A DNA stretch of 64,000 nt from Mucilaginibacter sp. cycad4 (lineage in GTDB: Bacteria > Bacteroidota > Bacteroidia > Sphingobacteriales > Sphingobacteriaceae). This document shows positions 25,540 to 34,146 of the stretch, piece after piece. Numbering within the stretch: the first letter of the stretch is position 1; the number at the start of each line of letters is the position of its first letter. Location of the stretch: assembly GCF_034263275.1 (NCBI RefSeq), contig NZ_CP139559.1, positions 2,418,001 to 2,482,000 of the forward strand. The letters are read 5' to 3'. Made by a program: the position numbers and the translations under genes. The notes under the pieces were generated by a model, which was not told the origin of the DNA, did not search any database, and was given only the letters and a program-made list of their open reading frames with translations.

Positions 25540-27081
25540 TTACTTGTTTAAAAACTCAGGTTTGATATTAAGCTGCAGGTACGCCCAAAACGGGTGCAGT
25601 TTGCTGCTATCCGGTGTTAAACCTTTAGCATACTCCATGCTGTGGGTTGCTGCCATGTAGGATAAGCCCAGGTCAACAGCGGTAAACTTGTTAAGCTTAT
25701 AGCTGTTGGTGAGGTCAAATTCGGTACCCAGGTATTTGTCAATAGGCTGTCCGTTTGCCCCTTTCTGATCTTTAGCCAACAAGAAGTAATGATTGGCCAA
25801 ATCAACGCTAAAGCGCTTATTATCTGAAAGATATTTGATTTTAATGTAAGGGTTGCTCAAGCCGCCGGTTGGGGATCCGCTACCTGCATAAAAATAGTCC
25901 ATATAGCCCCAGAATTTATGCGGAGTACCATACAATGGGTCAAACCTATGATTGGTTTTTGAAGTGGACAGCGCATCGTTTCCTGACAGGTAATCCCAGC
26001 CGGCCGTATAAGCCATGTTGCTGTTTTTGTATGATAAAGATGCGGTATATGTATAGGCGCTTAACTCAGCACCGTCCCGGTCGTACCCGCCCTGGTAGTA
26101 AAATCCGCCGGTAGCAGCCCATTCATCTTTACCGCCAAATACGGGATTGATGAGCAAGCCGGTTGTATAACGAGTGTTAACTCCTGGCTGGTTAAACCTG
26201 CGACCGTATATGTAACCGACATCTTCGCCAGAAGTGTTTTTCACCGAATCGAGCTTGTATTTGGCAAATTGATCGGCCAGGAAAAGGCCGGTTACCTTAG
26301 TTTTATTGAATTTTTTAGCAAAGTAGAGATATTCAAGTGCTTTATAGTTTTGGTTTTGCCCGTTAGTGCCGGGAGGATTTAAAAATGAAAGATTGCCGTT
26401 TTTGGCACTAACGCCCGAAGCATTCACCAACGGGATAAGCCCGGCAGGGGTATTAGCCAAATTACCTTTGCTATCCTTTACTGTAGCTGGTACATTGGCC
26501 GGGGTATAATAAGTGCCATTATAATTAATAGCATCAGAACTTTGATTAAAGGCAGCGCCGAGATCAACCTGCCAGCCTGATTGAAGAAGTTTTAATACGA
26601 TGGCATCGTGCCTGCGGGCCTGCTGGATCCAGTCGGTAGCACCGAGCAAGCGTTCATCGTCATAGCTAATTTCCTGCCGGCCAGCTTTTATAGCGAAGTA
26701 ATCGACAGGTGATTTTTTAAAGGAAGTGTCTTTTTTGTTGGAGAGGATCAGTTCGGCCCAGGCTTCGTGCAAGCTTAACCGGCTGCCGTCATTAATAGTA
26801 ATAGTTGAGGCATCCTGGCCCCAAAGCCTTACATCCTGTACCGATGTTTGAAAAATAAGCTTGCTGCTTTTGTAATTAAAGGTGAGCCGCGTTCGTTGTG
26901 ACACAAAGGCTGCATTTTTGTTACCTACCGGTTCTAAAGTTCCATAACCATCACGTAATTCGCCCCTTGTTTTGATCTGCCCGGTTAAAGACAGCTGCGC
27001 AGAGGCATTATAAGAAACAAAACATGATATAATTAATAGAATTTTTCCAATAGTGTATTGATTAGATACATTTTTGTACAT
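25540..27081 (-). CDS. Alginate-export-type outer membrane porin of the nitrate operon
   Basis: A 513-residue protein with a signal peptide (KILLIISCFVSYNASAQ). From about residue 30 to the end it reads as a beta-barrel with alternating aromatic strands and a C-terminal WAYLQLNIKPEFLNK strand; RTRLTFNYKSSKLIFQTSVQDVRLWGQ near residues 62-90 and GRQEISYDDERLLGATDWIQQARRHDAI (in parts) are characteristic of the alginate export (AlgE-like) domain. Its location as first gene before narK and nasA suggests a channel for nitrate or nitrite rather than alginate; the substrate is inferred from context only. Confidence 0.82.
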   Translation of the reverse strand: MYKNVSNQYTIGKILLIISCFVSYNASAQLSLTGQIKTRGELRDGYGTLEPVGNKNAAFVSQRTRLTFNYKSSKLIFQTSVQDVRLWGQDASTITINDGSRLSLHEAWAELILSNKKDTSFKKSPVDYFAIKAGRQEISYDDERLLGATDWIQQARRHDAIVLKLLQSGWQVDLGAAFNQSSDAINYNGTYYTPANVPATVKDSKGNLANTPAGLIPLVNASGVSAKNGNLSFLNPPGTNGQNQNYKALEYLYFAKKFNKTKVTGLFLADQFAKYKLDSVKNTSGEDVGYIYGRRFNQPGVNTRYTTGLLINPVFGGKDEWAATGGFYYQGGYDRDGAELSAYTYTASLSYKNSNMAYTAGWDYLSGNDALSTSKTNHRFDPLYGTPHKFWGYMDYFYAGSGSPTGGLSNPYIKIKYLSDNKRFSVDLANHYFLLAKDQKGANGQPIDKYLGTEFDLTNSYKLNKFTAVDLGLSYMAATHSMEYAKGLTPDSSKLHPFWAYLQLNIKPEFLNK

Positions 27082-27125
27082 TTGAATTGGTTTTTTATTT
27101 GTTAAAGCGATTAAAAACTATTTAA

Positions 27126-27163
27126 CCCTGTCTGGGAATGCGACCTCCCGGCAGGGCTTTTTT
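27126..27163 (+). terminator. Hairpin with T run in the porin leader (antisense terminator or leader stem)
   Basis: On the + strand CCCTGTCTGGGA pairs with TCCCGGCAGGG (one bulge) around about 8 bases, followed by CTTTTTT: a good terminator for transcription opposite to the porin gene, whose start is only 45 bases away. No + strand gene ends here. In the porin mRNA the same hairpin sits in the 5' leader without a T run after it. Confidence 0.5.
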
Positions 27164-27167
27164 ATGC

Positions 27168-27600
27168 ATTTTTGATTTTTACCATAGGCTCAATCTTTTT
27201 TTGATTTATTTATCTGTTTAATTATGATAAATATAACTTATTTAATGATTAAGAACAAATAATTGACTTTTAAAATGAATTTTTATGATTAAAATCATTA
27301 AAAACTATTTTTTTTGATAAAAACTCAAATTACAAACAGTCAAAAACAACAGAAATACATTTTTAACAATTTATTAATAAATAAAAAATGAATAAATCAT
27401 TACAAAAACTAAATTAAAATCATTTTAACTAAACAAAACAGCCATAAAAAATCATTTATTTCAATAAAAAGACCACATAATTTATTTTAAACATTAAATA
27501 ATCAAAAAATAACATCAAAAAAGATAGTAAAAACAAGTATAACACTATCAACTATTGCATTGGTGTATAAAATACACTGCAACTTCAAACAAAAACACAT
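27168..27600. other. Very AT-rich gap between nirD terminator and porin leader
   Basis: About 430 bp of strongly A+T-rich sequence with no convincing ORF. It should hold the promoter for the porin-narK-nasA-rubredoxin operon. Two palindromes stand out: ATGATT-aa-AATCAT at 27285-27298 and GTGTAT-aaa-ATACAC at 27563-27577. I cannot place a start site. Confidence 0.6.
27563..27577. promoter_or_regulatory. Palindrome GTGTAT-nnn-ATACAC (possible operator)
   Basis: A perfect 6+3+6 palindrome upstream of the nitrate operon. The same arms with a different centre (CGA) occur at 56299-56313, upstream of the DUF4350 gene. Two exact copies of a 12-base specified palindrome, both intergenic, suggest a regulator site; no regulator can be named. 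Confidence 0.4.
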
Positions 27601-27633
27601 AAAAAAACGCCATTGCCCTATTCGGCAACGGCG
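27601..27633 (-). terminator. Rho-independent terminator after nirBD
   Basis: On the minus strand CGCCGTTGCC and GGCAATGGCG form a 10-bp stem (one G-T pair) with a 6-nt loop, followed by seven T. It lies 45 bases after the nirD stop and separates nirBD from the porin operon. Confidence 0.88.
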
Positions 27634-27678
27634 CTTAATATAAATTCCATTCTATTTTCCGCCTTAATGCATCTGTAT

Positions 27679-28029
27679 TCAATCAATCCCTACAAAAACT
27701 TTTCCGTCGGCTATTTTTACCGGATAGGTTTTTATAACCAATTCCTCTTCGCCTAAACACTCACCGGTAAGCAGTGAAAATGTTTTTTTATGAAAAGGAC
27801 AGGCAACTTTTGGTTCGCAACTTTCGCCGGCACTGCCAATCATCCCACGCGATATGGCCATTTGCTGTTTATGCGGACAAAGATTTTGAGTAGCATACCA
27901 CTCGTTGCGACGTGTAAAATTAAATATTGCTATCTGTTCGTCGCCGTGCTTAATACATGATCCGCCATTTTCAGGCACATCATCAACATAACAGGCCATG
28001 ATCCATTGTGTTGCTATTGTTGCTTCCAT
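27679..28029 (-). CDS. nirD: Nitrite reductase small subunit, Rieske-like
   Basis: A 116-residue protein of the NirD family. It keeps both Rieske ligand pairs, C51-P-H53 (NLCPHKQ) and C77-P-F-H80 (ACPFHKKTF), so it probably binds a 2Fe-2S cluster; many proteobacterial NirD proteins have lost these. The following FSLLTGECLGE is also typical. It partners NirB in NADH-dependent reduction of nitrite to ammonium in the cytoplasm. It starts 66 bases after the nirB stop and is followed by a terminator. Confidence 0.93.
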   Translation of the reverse strand: MEATIATQWIMACYVDDVPENGGSCIKHGDEQIAIFNFTRRNEWYATQNLCPHKQQMAISRGMIGSAGESCEPKVACPFHKKTFSLLTGECLGEEELVIKTYPVKIADGKVFVGID

Positions 28030-28095
28030 TGTGTTTTCTTTTTAATAATGATCAATCTAACTTTGAACTAAAAATCCGGGATTTTCTAATAAAAC

Positions 28096-30591
28096 CTACC
28101 ATTCCTTAGCGCGAACCTGTTCGCGCATTGGCTCAAATTGCGCATTAGGATCCTTTTCATCAGGTGCATTTATAAAGTGAGCGAAACGCTTGCGCATAGA
28201 GGGGTTATTTATAGCTTCCTTCCATTCGCAATGATAAGTATTCACCAATGCCTGCATTTCCTCTTCCAACTGCTCAGCCAACCCGAGACTGTCATTCACT
28301 ATTACATTTTTAAGATAACTCATGCCACCGTCGAGCTTATTAAGCCAGGTTGCTGTCCGGGTTAGCTGGTCGGCTGTTTTGATGTAGAACATCAGGAACC
28401 TGTCGAGATATTTAACCACGGTTTCCTTATCAATATCTGTAGCCAGCAACTGGGCATGCTGCGGCTTAGAACCGCCATTGCCGCATACATATAAATTCCA
28501 ACCCTTTTCTGTAGCTATAATTCCAAAATCTTTTGATTGTGCTTCTGCACACTCCCGCACACAGCCGCTTACACCACCTTTAATTTTATGTGGCGCGCGG
28601 ATCCCTTTATATCTATCCTCCACCTCAATGGCAAAAGTTACGCTGTCATGCAAGCCAAACCTGCACCAGGTACTGCCCACGCAACTTTTTACAGTACGGA
28701 GCGCTTTACCATAAGCATGTCCGCTTTCAAAGCCGGCATCAATAAGCTCTTCCCAAATTAAAGGCAGATCACTCAGGTGTGCGCCAAACATATCAATACG
28801 TTGTCCGCCTGTTATTTTAGTATATAGTCCGTATCTTTTGGCAACCTGACCAATTACAATGAGCTTATCGGGTGTAATTTCGCCGCCCGGGATACGGGGC
28901 ACAACAGAATAAGTACCCCCTTTTTGAATATTGGCTAAAAAACGATCATTGCTATCCTGTATTACTTCCTGTTTTACAATAACATCATTCCATAAGCTGG
29001 ATAAAATACTGGCAACAACCGGTTTACAAACCTCGCAGCCATCACCCTTGCCGTAATGATCAAGCACGAGGTCGTAGTTTTTAAGCCCGTTTATTTTAAC
29101 AAGATCAAACAATTCCTGGCGTGAGTAATCAAAATGCTCGCAGATAACATTTTTAATATACTGGCCATTTGCTTTCATGGTGCCGGCAATTAAATCCTTA
29201 ACTAATGGCACGCAACCACCGCAGCCTGTACCAGCCTTGGTGCATTTTTTCATCCCATCGATACCGGTAACACCACCATCGTTCACTGCCGAACAAATAG
29301 CACCTTTGGTAACCGCCTCACATGAACAGATCAGCGCATCGTCGGGCAAGCTCATTACACCCGCCCCCGCGTTGGCTTCACCTCCCCTTGATCCTAATAT
29401 CAAATCTTCCGGATCAGGCGGCAGCACTATTTTATTATTAACAGTTTGCAGCAGCATATTATAAGCATCCGCATCGCCGATTAAAATACCACCTAAAAGG
29501 TTCTTGCCATCGTTTGTAATATTAATGCGCTTGTAAATCCCTTTATGCGTATCCTCAAACAAAATGGTACGGCAATCAGGTTCAGTAATAAAGGCATCAC
29601 CAAAGCTGGCCACATCAACGCCGATCAACTTCAGCTTGGTGCTCATATCATAGCCATAAAAGCTCTTATCAGCCTCAGTTAAATGAGCAGCTACAATATC
29701 CGCCATCTCATAGCCGGGAGCAACCAGGCCATATATCATCCCTTCATACAAAGCGCACTCACCAATGGCGTAGATAAACTCATCGCTGGTTTGCATTTTT
29801 TCGTTCACTACAATACCACCACGGGTACCTACGTGCAAACCGGCCAGTTTGGCTAACTCATCGCGAGGACGGATACCAGCCGATATAACCAGCATATCTA
29901 CCGCAAGCTGGCTATCGTCGTTAAATTTTAACGCATGAATTTTTTTATCGCCGGTAATAGCTGCAGTGCTTTTATTAAGGTGGATATGCAAACCCAGCTG
30001 GCTCAATTTCATTTGCAGCATACTGCTCCCTGCAGAATCTATCTGACGCGGCATCAGGCGCGGTGCAAATTCAATAACGTGAGTTTCAGAAATACCAAGA
30101 TCTATTAAAGCCTTGGCAGCCTCCAGTCCCAGCAAACCGCCGCCCATTACAGCTCCGGATTTTGCATTAACAGCGCAGGCTTTAATCAACTCCAGGTCCT
30201 CAATAGTGCGATACACGAATACGCCTTCTTTTTCAATCCCCGGAATATCGGGCACAAAAGCCGATGAGCCGGTTGCCAAAACCAGGTAATCATATTTAAG
30301 TGTTACGCCTTTTAAAGAGTGGATTGTTTTTTCGGTACGATTGATTTCCTGAATAGGATCATCCAAATGCAGCGCGATACCATTATCTGAATACCACGAT
30401 AAAGTGGAGAGCGAAAGATCGTCGGCTGTCTTACCGTTAAAATACTCGCTCAGGTGCACCCTGTCATAAGCGTGACGCGGCTCTTCGCCAAAAACAATTA
30501 TGTGGAACTGAGTTGATCTGGCTAAAAGTTTCTCACAAAACTTATAACCTACCATACCGTTGCCAACAACAATGATGGTTGGTTTTGACAT
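28096..30591 (-). CDS. nirB: NAD(P)H nitrite reductase large subunit
   Basis: An 831-residue siroheme enzyme reducing nitrite to ammonium. Residues 1 to about 390: FAD/NAD(P)H oxidoreductase (IIVVGNGMVGYKF; GAVMGGGLLGLEAA; FIYAIGECALYEG). Residues about 418-470: BFD-type 2Fe-2S domain (CSCEAVTKG ... GCGGCVPLV), then a second cysteine-containing segment ending GCEVCKPVV. Residues about 550-831: nitrite/sulfite reductase domain with the intact siroheme-4Fe-4S motifs CVGSTWC near 637 and CVREC near 675. Length and order match the family. It heads the nirBD operon and is divergent from the siroheme methyltransferase gene. Confidence 0.96.
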   Translation of the reverse strand: MSKPTIIVVGNGMVGYKFCEKLLARSTQFHIIVFGEEPRHAYDRVHLSEYFNGKTADDLSLSTLSWYSDNGIALHLDDPIQEINRTEKTIHSLKGVTLKYDYLVLATGSSAFVPDIPGIEKEGVFVYRTIEDLELIKACAVNAKSGAVMGGGLLGLEAAKALIDLGISETHVIEFAPRLMPRQIDSAGSSMLQMKLSQLGLHIHLNKSTAAITGDKKIHALKFNDDSQLAVDMLVISAGIRPRDELAKLAGLHVGTRGGIVVNEKMQTSDEFIYAIGECALYEGMIYGLVAPGYEMADIVAAHLTEADKSFYGYDMSTKLKLIGVDVASFGDAFITEPDCRTILFEDTHKGIYKRINITNDGKNLLGGILIGDADAYNMLLQTVNNKIVLPPDPEDLILGSRGGEANAGAGVMSLPDDALICSCEAVTKGAICSAVNDGGVTGIDGMKKCTKAGTGCGGCVPLVKDLIAGTMKANGQYIKNVICEHFDYSRQELFDLVKINGLKNYDLVLDHYGKGDGCEVCKPVVASILSSLWNDVIVKQEVIQDSNDRFLANIQKGGTYSVVPRIPGGEITPDKLIVIGQVAKRYGLYTKITGGQRIDMFGAHLSDLPLIWEELIDAGFESGHAYGKALRTVKSCVGSTWCRFGLHDSVTFAIEVEDRYKGIRAPHKIKGGVSGCVRECAEAQSKDFGIIATEKGWNLYVCGNGGSKPQHAQLLATDIDKETVVKYLDRFLMFYIKTADQLTRTATWLNKLDGGMSYLKNVIVNDSLGLAEQLEEEMQALVNTYHCEWKEAINNPSMRKRFAHFINAPDEKDPNAQFEPMREQVRAKEW

Positions 30592-30879
30592 ATCGAAATT
30601 TTTTAAATGTTAAAGCAATTTTCAAACTAAAAATGAATCAACTGCGACCTTGATTTCATTTATATCACAATTATAACTAAAAAAACATCAAATAAAAATT
30701 TAATTTCAATTTTTTATTAAATAAATCATGATTATTGACATTTAAATTCATAAATTAGTGCTATTAATATAATTTATATCACTATTTAAATAGATTTTTT
30801 CAATTGATTTTGCAATTTTCACAAAATCATCAAAATTTAAAGGCTTAAAAGTCTATTTTTTAATCACTAATTTAACAAA
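30592..30879. promoter_or_regulatory. Divergent promoter region, nirB / cobA
   Basis: A 288-bp AT-rich gap that must hold the start signals for nirBD (minus) and the siroheme methyltransferase operon (plus). A 10-bp palindrome AATCATGATT lies at 30724-30733, close in sequence to ATGATTAAAATCAT upstream of the porin operon, and could bind a shared regulator. No exact FNR or CRP site and no convincing TAnnTTTG box was found. Confidence 0.5.
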
Positions 30880-31608
30880 ATGCAAAAACAAATACAAAAT
30901 CCGGAACTTTTTGTACTTGGAGCAGGCCCCGGCGACCCAGAATTGATGACTATCAAGGGATTTAAGGTATTACAGCAGGCAAATGTGATATTATATGACA
31001 ACCTGGCTAACAAAGAGTTACTGGCGATAAGCCGGGATGATTGCGAAAAAGTGTATGTTGGCAAGCAACCTTATGGCGATTATACGCCGCAGGAAACAAT
31101 TCATGAACTGATAAAACATTATGCTTTTACTAAAGGTAATGTGGTAAGGTTAAAGGGAGGCGATCCGTTTATATTTGGCCGCGGATTTGAAGAAATCATG
31201 TATGCCCGTCAACATGGTATCACCACACATTATATACCTGGTGTAACCAGCATGCAGGCATCCGGGCTGGAAGACATCCCCCTAACCCACCGACAGGTAA
31301 GCGAAAGCGTTTGGATGGTTACCGGCACCAAAAAAGATGGCAGCCTATCTGCCGATTTAACCTGCGCCATGCACAGCAATGCAACAGTTGTTATATATAT
31401 GGGGATGAAAAAACTGGCAGAAATAGCATCAGCCTATATAAAAACCGGTAAAGGCGATACACCGGCAGCTATTATACAACATGCTTCATTGCCCCAGCAA
31501 AAATCTGCAAAAGGAAAAGTAAGCGATCTCGTAGCTATTGCTGCAGATAACCAGCTTACTTATCCCGCTATTATTATTATAGGCGATGTTGTTAACGTAA
31601 AAAATTAA
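30880..31608 (+). CDS. cobA: Uroporphyrinogen-III C-methyltransferase
   Basis: A 242-residue SUMT enzyme: two SAM-dependent methylations turn uroporphyrinogen III into precorrin-2, the branch point to siroheme. Motifs: VLGAGPGDPELMTIKG near the N-terminus, RLKGGDPFIFGRGFEE (about 86-101), PGVTSMQASGLEDIPLTHR, and IYMGMKKL. It is a stand-alone methyltransferase without the CysG dehydrogenase/chelatase part, so the last siroheme steps must be encoded elsewhere. Its position, divergent from nirB, fits supply of siroheme to nitrite reductase. The name sumT is equally usable. Confidence 0.93.
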   Translation: MQKQIQNPELFVLGAGPGDPELMTIKGFKVLQQANVILYDNLANKELLAISRDDCEKVYVGKQPYGDYTPQETIHELIKHYAFTKGNVVRLKGGDPFIFGRGFEEIMYARQHGITTHYIPGVTSMQASGLEDIPLTHRQVSESVWMVTGTKKDGSLSADLTCAMHSNATVVIYMGMKKLAEIASAYIKTGKGDTPAAIIQHASLPQQKSAKGKVSDLVAIAADNQLTYPAIIIIGDVVNVKN

Positions 31609-31612
31609 AAAA

Positions 31613-31972
31613 ATGAAGATCAGGATAAAAGGAAACTCATTGCGGTACCGCTTAACCAAAACAGATGTGGAAACCTTTGACAGGGATGGCTACCTGGAAG
31701 AATGCACCAACTTTGGTTCACAAGTATTTAAATATGCATTGCAACGCTCTGCAACTGAATTTTTAGCCGCTGGTTTTAGCGATAACACCATAATTATGTA
31801 TATGCCGGTTACCATGGCCATTGAATGGACAAGCACCGAACGGGTTGGTTATGAAAACAATACCGACCAAATGTACCTGCTTATTGAAAAAGATTTCAAA
31901 TGCCTGGATAATGTGGCCGAAGATCAAAGCGACAATTATCCTAACCCATTGACTTTGAAGCTTCAGCATTAA
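31613..31972 (+). CDS. Small conserved protein of unknown function behind the siroheme gene
   Basis: A 119-residue soluble protein beginning MKIRIKGNSLRYRLTKTDVETF, with FGSQVFKYALQRS, YMPVTMAIEWTSTERVGYENN and an acidic end (KDFKCLDNVAEDQSDNYPNP). No signal peptide, membrane segment or metal motif. It resembles a small family I associate with the label DUF7009, but I could not confirm this. It starts 4 bases after the methyltransferase stop and is therefore co-transcribed with it, which suggests a role in nitrite reduction or siroheme handling. Confidence 0.75.
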   Translation: MKIRIKGNSLRYRLTKTDVETFDRDGYLEECTNFGSQVFKYALQRSATEFLAAGFSDNTIIMYMPVTMAIEWTSTERVGYENNTDQMYLLIEKDFKCLDNVAEDQSDNYPNPLTLKLQH

Positions 31973-32002
31973 AAAGCGGGGCATTAACAATTTACTGCCC
32001 CG
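31971..32002 (-). terminator. Terminator of the pectin operon, overlapping the GH31 stop codon
   Basis: On the minus strand CGGGGCA and TGCCCCG form a 7-bp stem with a 12-nt loop, then CTTTTT. The first arm is the last codons of the GH31 gene and its TAA lies in the loop. The same hairpin overlaps the convergent small gene's stop at 31970-31972 by its T run. Confidence 0.8.
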
Positions 32003-34142
32003 TCATGGCTTTGAAGGTTACTTTTCCTATATTATCGGGTTTACCTTTTACGGCAGGTGTGATAGCACCCGTTAATTTCCCATTCCTTTTAATTACTGTA
32101 ATTTTACGGAACGTGTAATTCCCTTTTTCATAGTCATATGTTTCGCCGTCATCGTCATATAAAGAATAGGCACCGGGCTTATCGCCGTAATACCTGATCT
32201 CGAGATCTACCTTCTGTCCTGCTTTCGGAGCGTGCAGCATTACAGGCATCATTGGGATAATTCCACCATCCTTTACATAGACAGGGATTTTATCCAGGCC
32301 CGGCGTAACGCTGATCACTTCACCACCGCCTGCATACTTCCCGGTATAAAAATCATACCATTTACCTTTGGGTAATATCACCTTCCTGGTGGTTTCACCT
32401 GCAAATACCGGGGCTACCAGTAAATATTCACCGGCCATATACTGGTCTTTAACTTCTTTAGTTATCGCTTCTTCATAAGGGTTTTCTTCCAGGTTTAGTG
32501 GTTTCTTTTCGGTTTTAGCTTCAGGATTTCCAAAACCCTCTTCCATATACATGGCCCTGAAAGGCGGGATACCTTCAAAATGATATTTTGCAAATTCGCT
32601 GTACCAGTATGGCATCATCTGCATCCGCAGGTTAGCCATAATTTTCACCTGTGCGGCGACTTCGGGAAACGACCATGGTTTGGTGCCGCTTGCCCAGGCA
32701 TTGATCATGGCCATTGGCGAAAATACATTTGACTGGAACCTGCGCAGCCACTCCTCCCCGGTTTTGGATGATCGTACTTCGGGAGTCCACAGCACACCGG
32801 CAAAACCACTGTTTACCAGTGCTGTGATAAAATCACGATGGTCATAGTAATCGTTATAGATCACATAGGGAAACGATGCCCCGCCTCCGTTTGATGCACG
32901 TACCAGGCCAAATGTACGCTGGTTGCGCTGATGGTAAATTTCGCTGGTATAACGCTGCATCATCAATCCATAAGTTTGGCGCATTTGCTCGGCAGCATGA
33001 CCGGATGGAAAAACAGCTACATCAGGCCATAAATAATTGTCGCCTCCATCAACCTCATCCATTTTATACCCGCTGATGCCGATATCTATCTTCCCTTTTT
33101 CCAATTCGCCAAAAAAGATCTTCCTGGCTTCTGGCATACTGAGATCGGGCACTATACCATTCCAAACAGTATGAGAACCGCTGTAAGGTAAAATACTTTT
33201 ATAAACCGGCGCTTCAGGTGATACGTAAGGATTAGTCCATAAATTAAGTTTTATGTTCTTCTTCAGCATGTTCTGTACCAAAGCTTTGGGATCGGGAAAG
33301 CGGTTTGGATCCCACTCAAAAGTACAAGGGTACGATTTACTCTGCCAGCCTGGTTCAAGACCGATAAAATCAAGCGGATAACCTTTATCTTCAAAAGCCT
33401 TTGCTTCATTCTCAACGCCCTGTGCGTTGGTTAAACGCTGCATTCGCTGAGTAAAACCGAGTCCCCAGCGCGGCGGCAAACAGCCGCCGCCGTTTAACAA
33501 ATTATAACGCCTTACAACATCCAGCATGGTTGGCCCGGCAAATACATAGATCTCCGTACCCGCAGCAGGTACCAGCATTTCCACTCCGTCTGAATACGGG
33601 TGCGAGCTCCATGTTTTATCGAGATTTCGATCCTTCACATCAGGGGGGATTTTGCTATCGCGATTTACCGCCGTACCTGCATAAACGCTGATATATCTTG
33701 CCGAATTGATAAACACACCATATCCTTTTGATGACACGTAGAATGGAGTTGGCGCATGTGTGCGGCCATTATCCTTGCCTGCATAATTGTCAACATGCAG
33801 GGTAAGCACCTTTCCGCGTTGAAATACAGTCTGAAAATTTAAACCGAAGCCAAACAATTGTTCTTTTTTTTCGAGAGGGAACCTAAGATAGGTTTTCCCA
33901 TCTTTCACGTTGCCGGTAATTTCCTGCTGCTGCAGGGGAAAACCAGCTGCAGGCAATTGCTGTAAACCGGCATGATATGGTTGTACGCCTGAAGCTCTCA
34001 ACAGATCAAACTCTTCGGGCTTACCAATTACACCTTTCCAAATCCCTGGCTCCACTTCCGTCCAAGTTATGTTTTGCGCATTAACCGCAGTAACGAAACT
34101 TAAAAATAAACAAAACAGCAAACAGCAATTTAAATTTTTCAT
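31992..34142 (-). CDS. GH31 family alpha-glycosidase, secreted
   Basis: A 716-residue enzyme from the ATG at 34142 (MKNLNCCLLFCLFLSFVTAVNAQ, a signal peptide); the ATG at 34196 would put 18 extra residues inside the preceding gene. GH31 layout: N-terminal beta-sandwich with FGFGLNFQT, a TIM barrel with the probable nucleophile Asp in GYKMDEVDG (about residue 365) and GVLWTPEVRSS in the acid/base region, then beta-sandwich domains with LLVAPVFAGETTRKVILPKGKWYDFYTG (in parts). Family members cleave alpha-xylosides, alpha-glucosides or alpha-galactosides; here it probably removes a terminal sugar from pectin or xyloglucan side chains. It is the last gene of the locus. Confidence 0.9.
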   Translation of the reverse strand: MKNLNCCLLFCLFLSFVTAVNAQNITWTEVEPGIWKGVIGKPEEFDLLRASGVQPYHAGLQQLPAAGFPLQQQEITGNVKDGKTYLRFPLEKKEQLFGFGLNFQTVFQRGKVLTLHVDNYAGKDNGRTHAPTPFYVSSKGYGVFINSARYISVYAGTAVNRDSKIPPDVKDRNLDKTWSSHPYSDGVEMLVPAAGTEIYVFAGPTMLDVVRRYNLLNGGGCLPPRWGLGFTQRMQRLTNAQGVENEAKAFEDKGYPLDFIGLEPGWQSKSYPCTFEWDPNRFPDPKALVQNMLKKNIKLNLWTNPYVSPEAPVYKSILPYSGSHTVWNGIVPDLSMPEARKIFFGELEKGKIDIGISGYKMDEVDGGDNYLWPDVAVFPSGHAAEQMRQTYGLMMQRYTSEIYHQRNQRTFGLVRASNGGGASFPYVIYNDYYDHRDFITALVNSGFAGVLWTPEVRSSKTGEEWLRRFQSNVFSPMAMINAWASGTKPWSFPEVAAQVKIMANLRMQMMPYWYSEFAKYHFEGIPPFRAMYMEEGFGNPEAKTEKKPLNLEENPYEEAITKEVKDQYMAGEYLLVAPVFAGETTRKVILPKGKWYDFYTGKYAGGGEVISVTPGLDKIPVYVKDGGIIPMMPVMLHAPKAGQKVDLEIRYYGDKPGAYSLYDDDGETYDYEKGNYTFRKITVIKRNGKLTGAITPAVKGKPDNIGKVTFKAMTGQ

Positions 34143-34146
34143 GGTA

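Noticed and set aside
27168..27600. FNR or CRP binding site in the nitrate intergenic region
   Set aside because: No match to TTGAT-n4-ATCAA or TGTGA-n6-TCACA with correct spacing; only generic AT-rich dyads.
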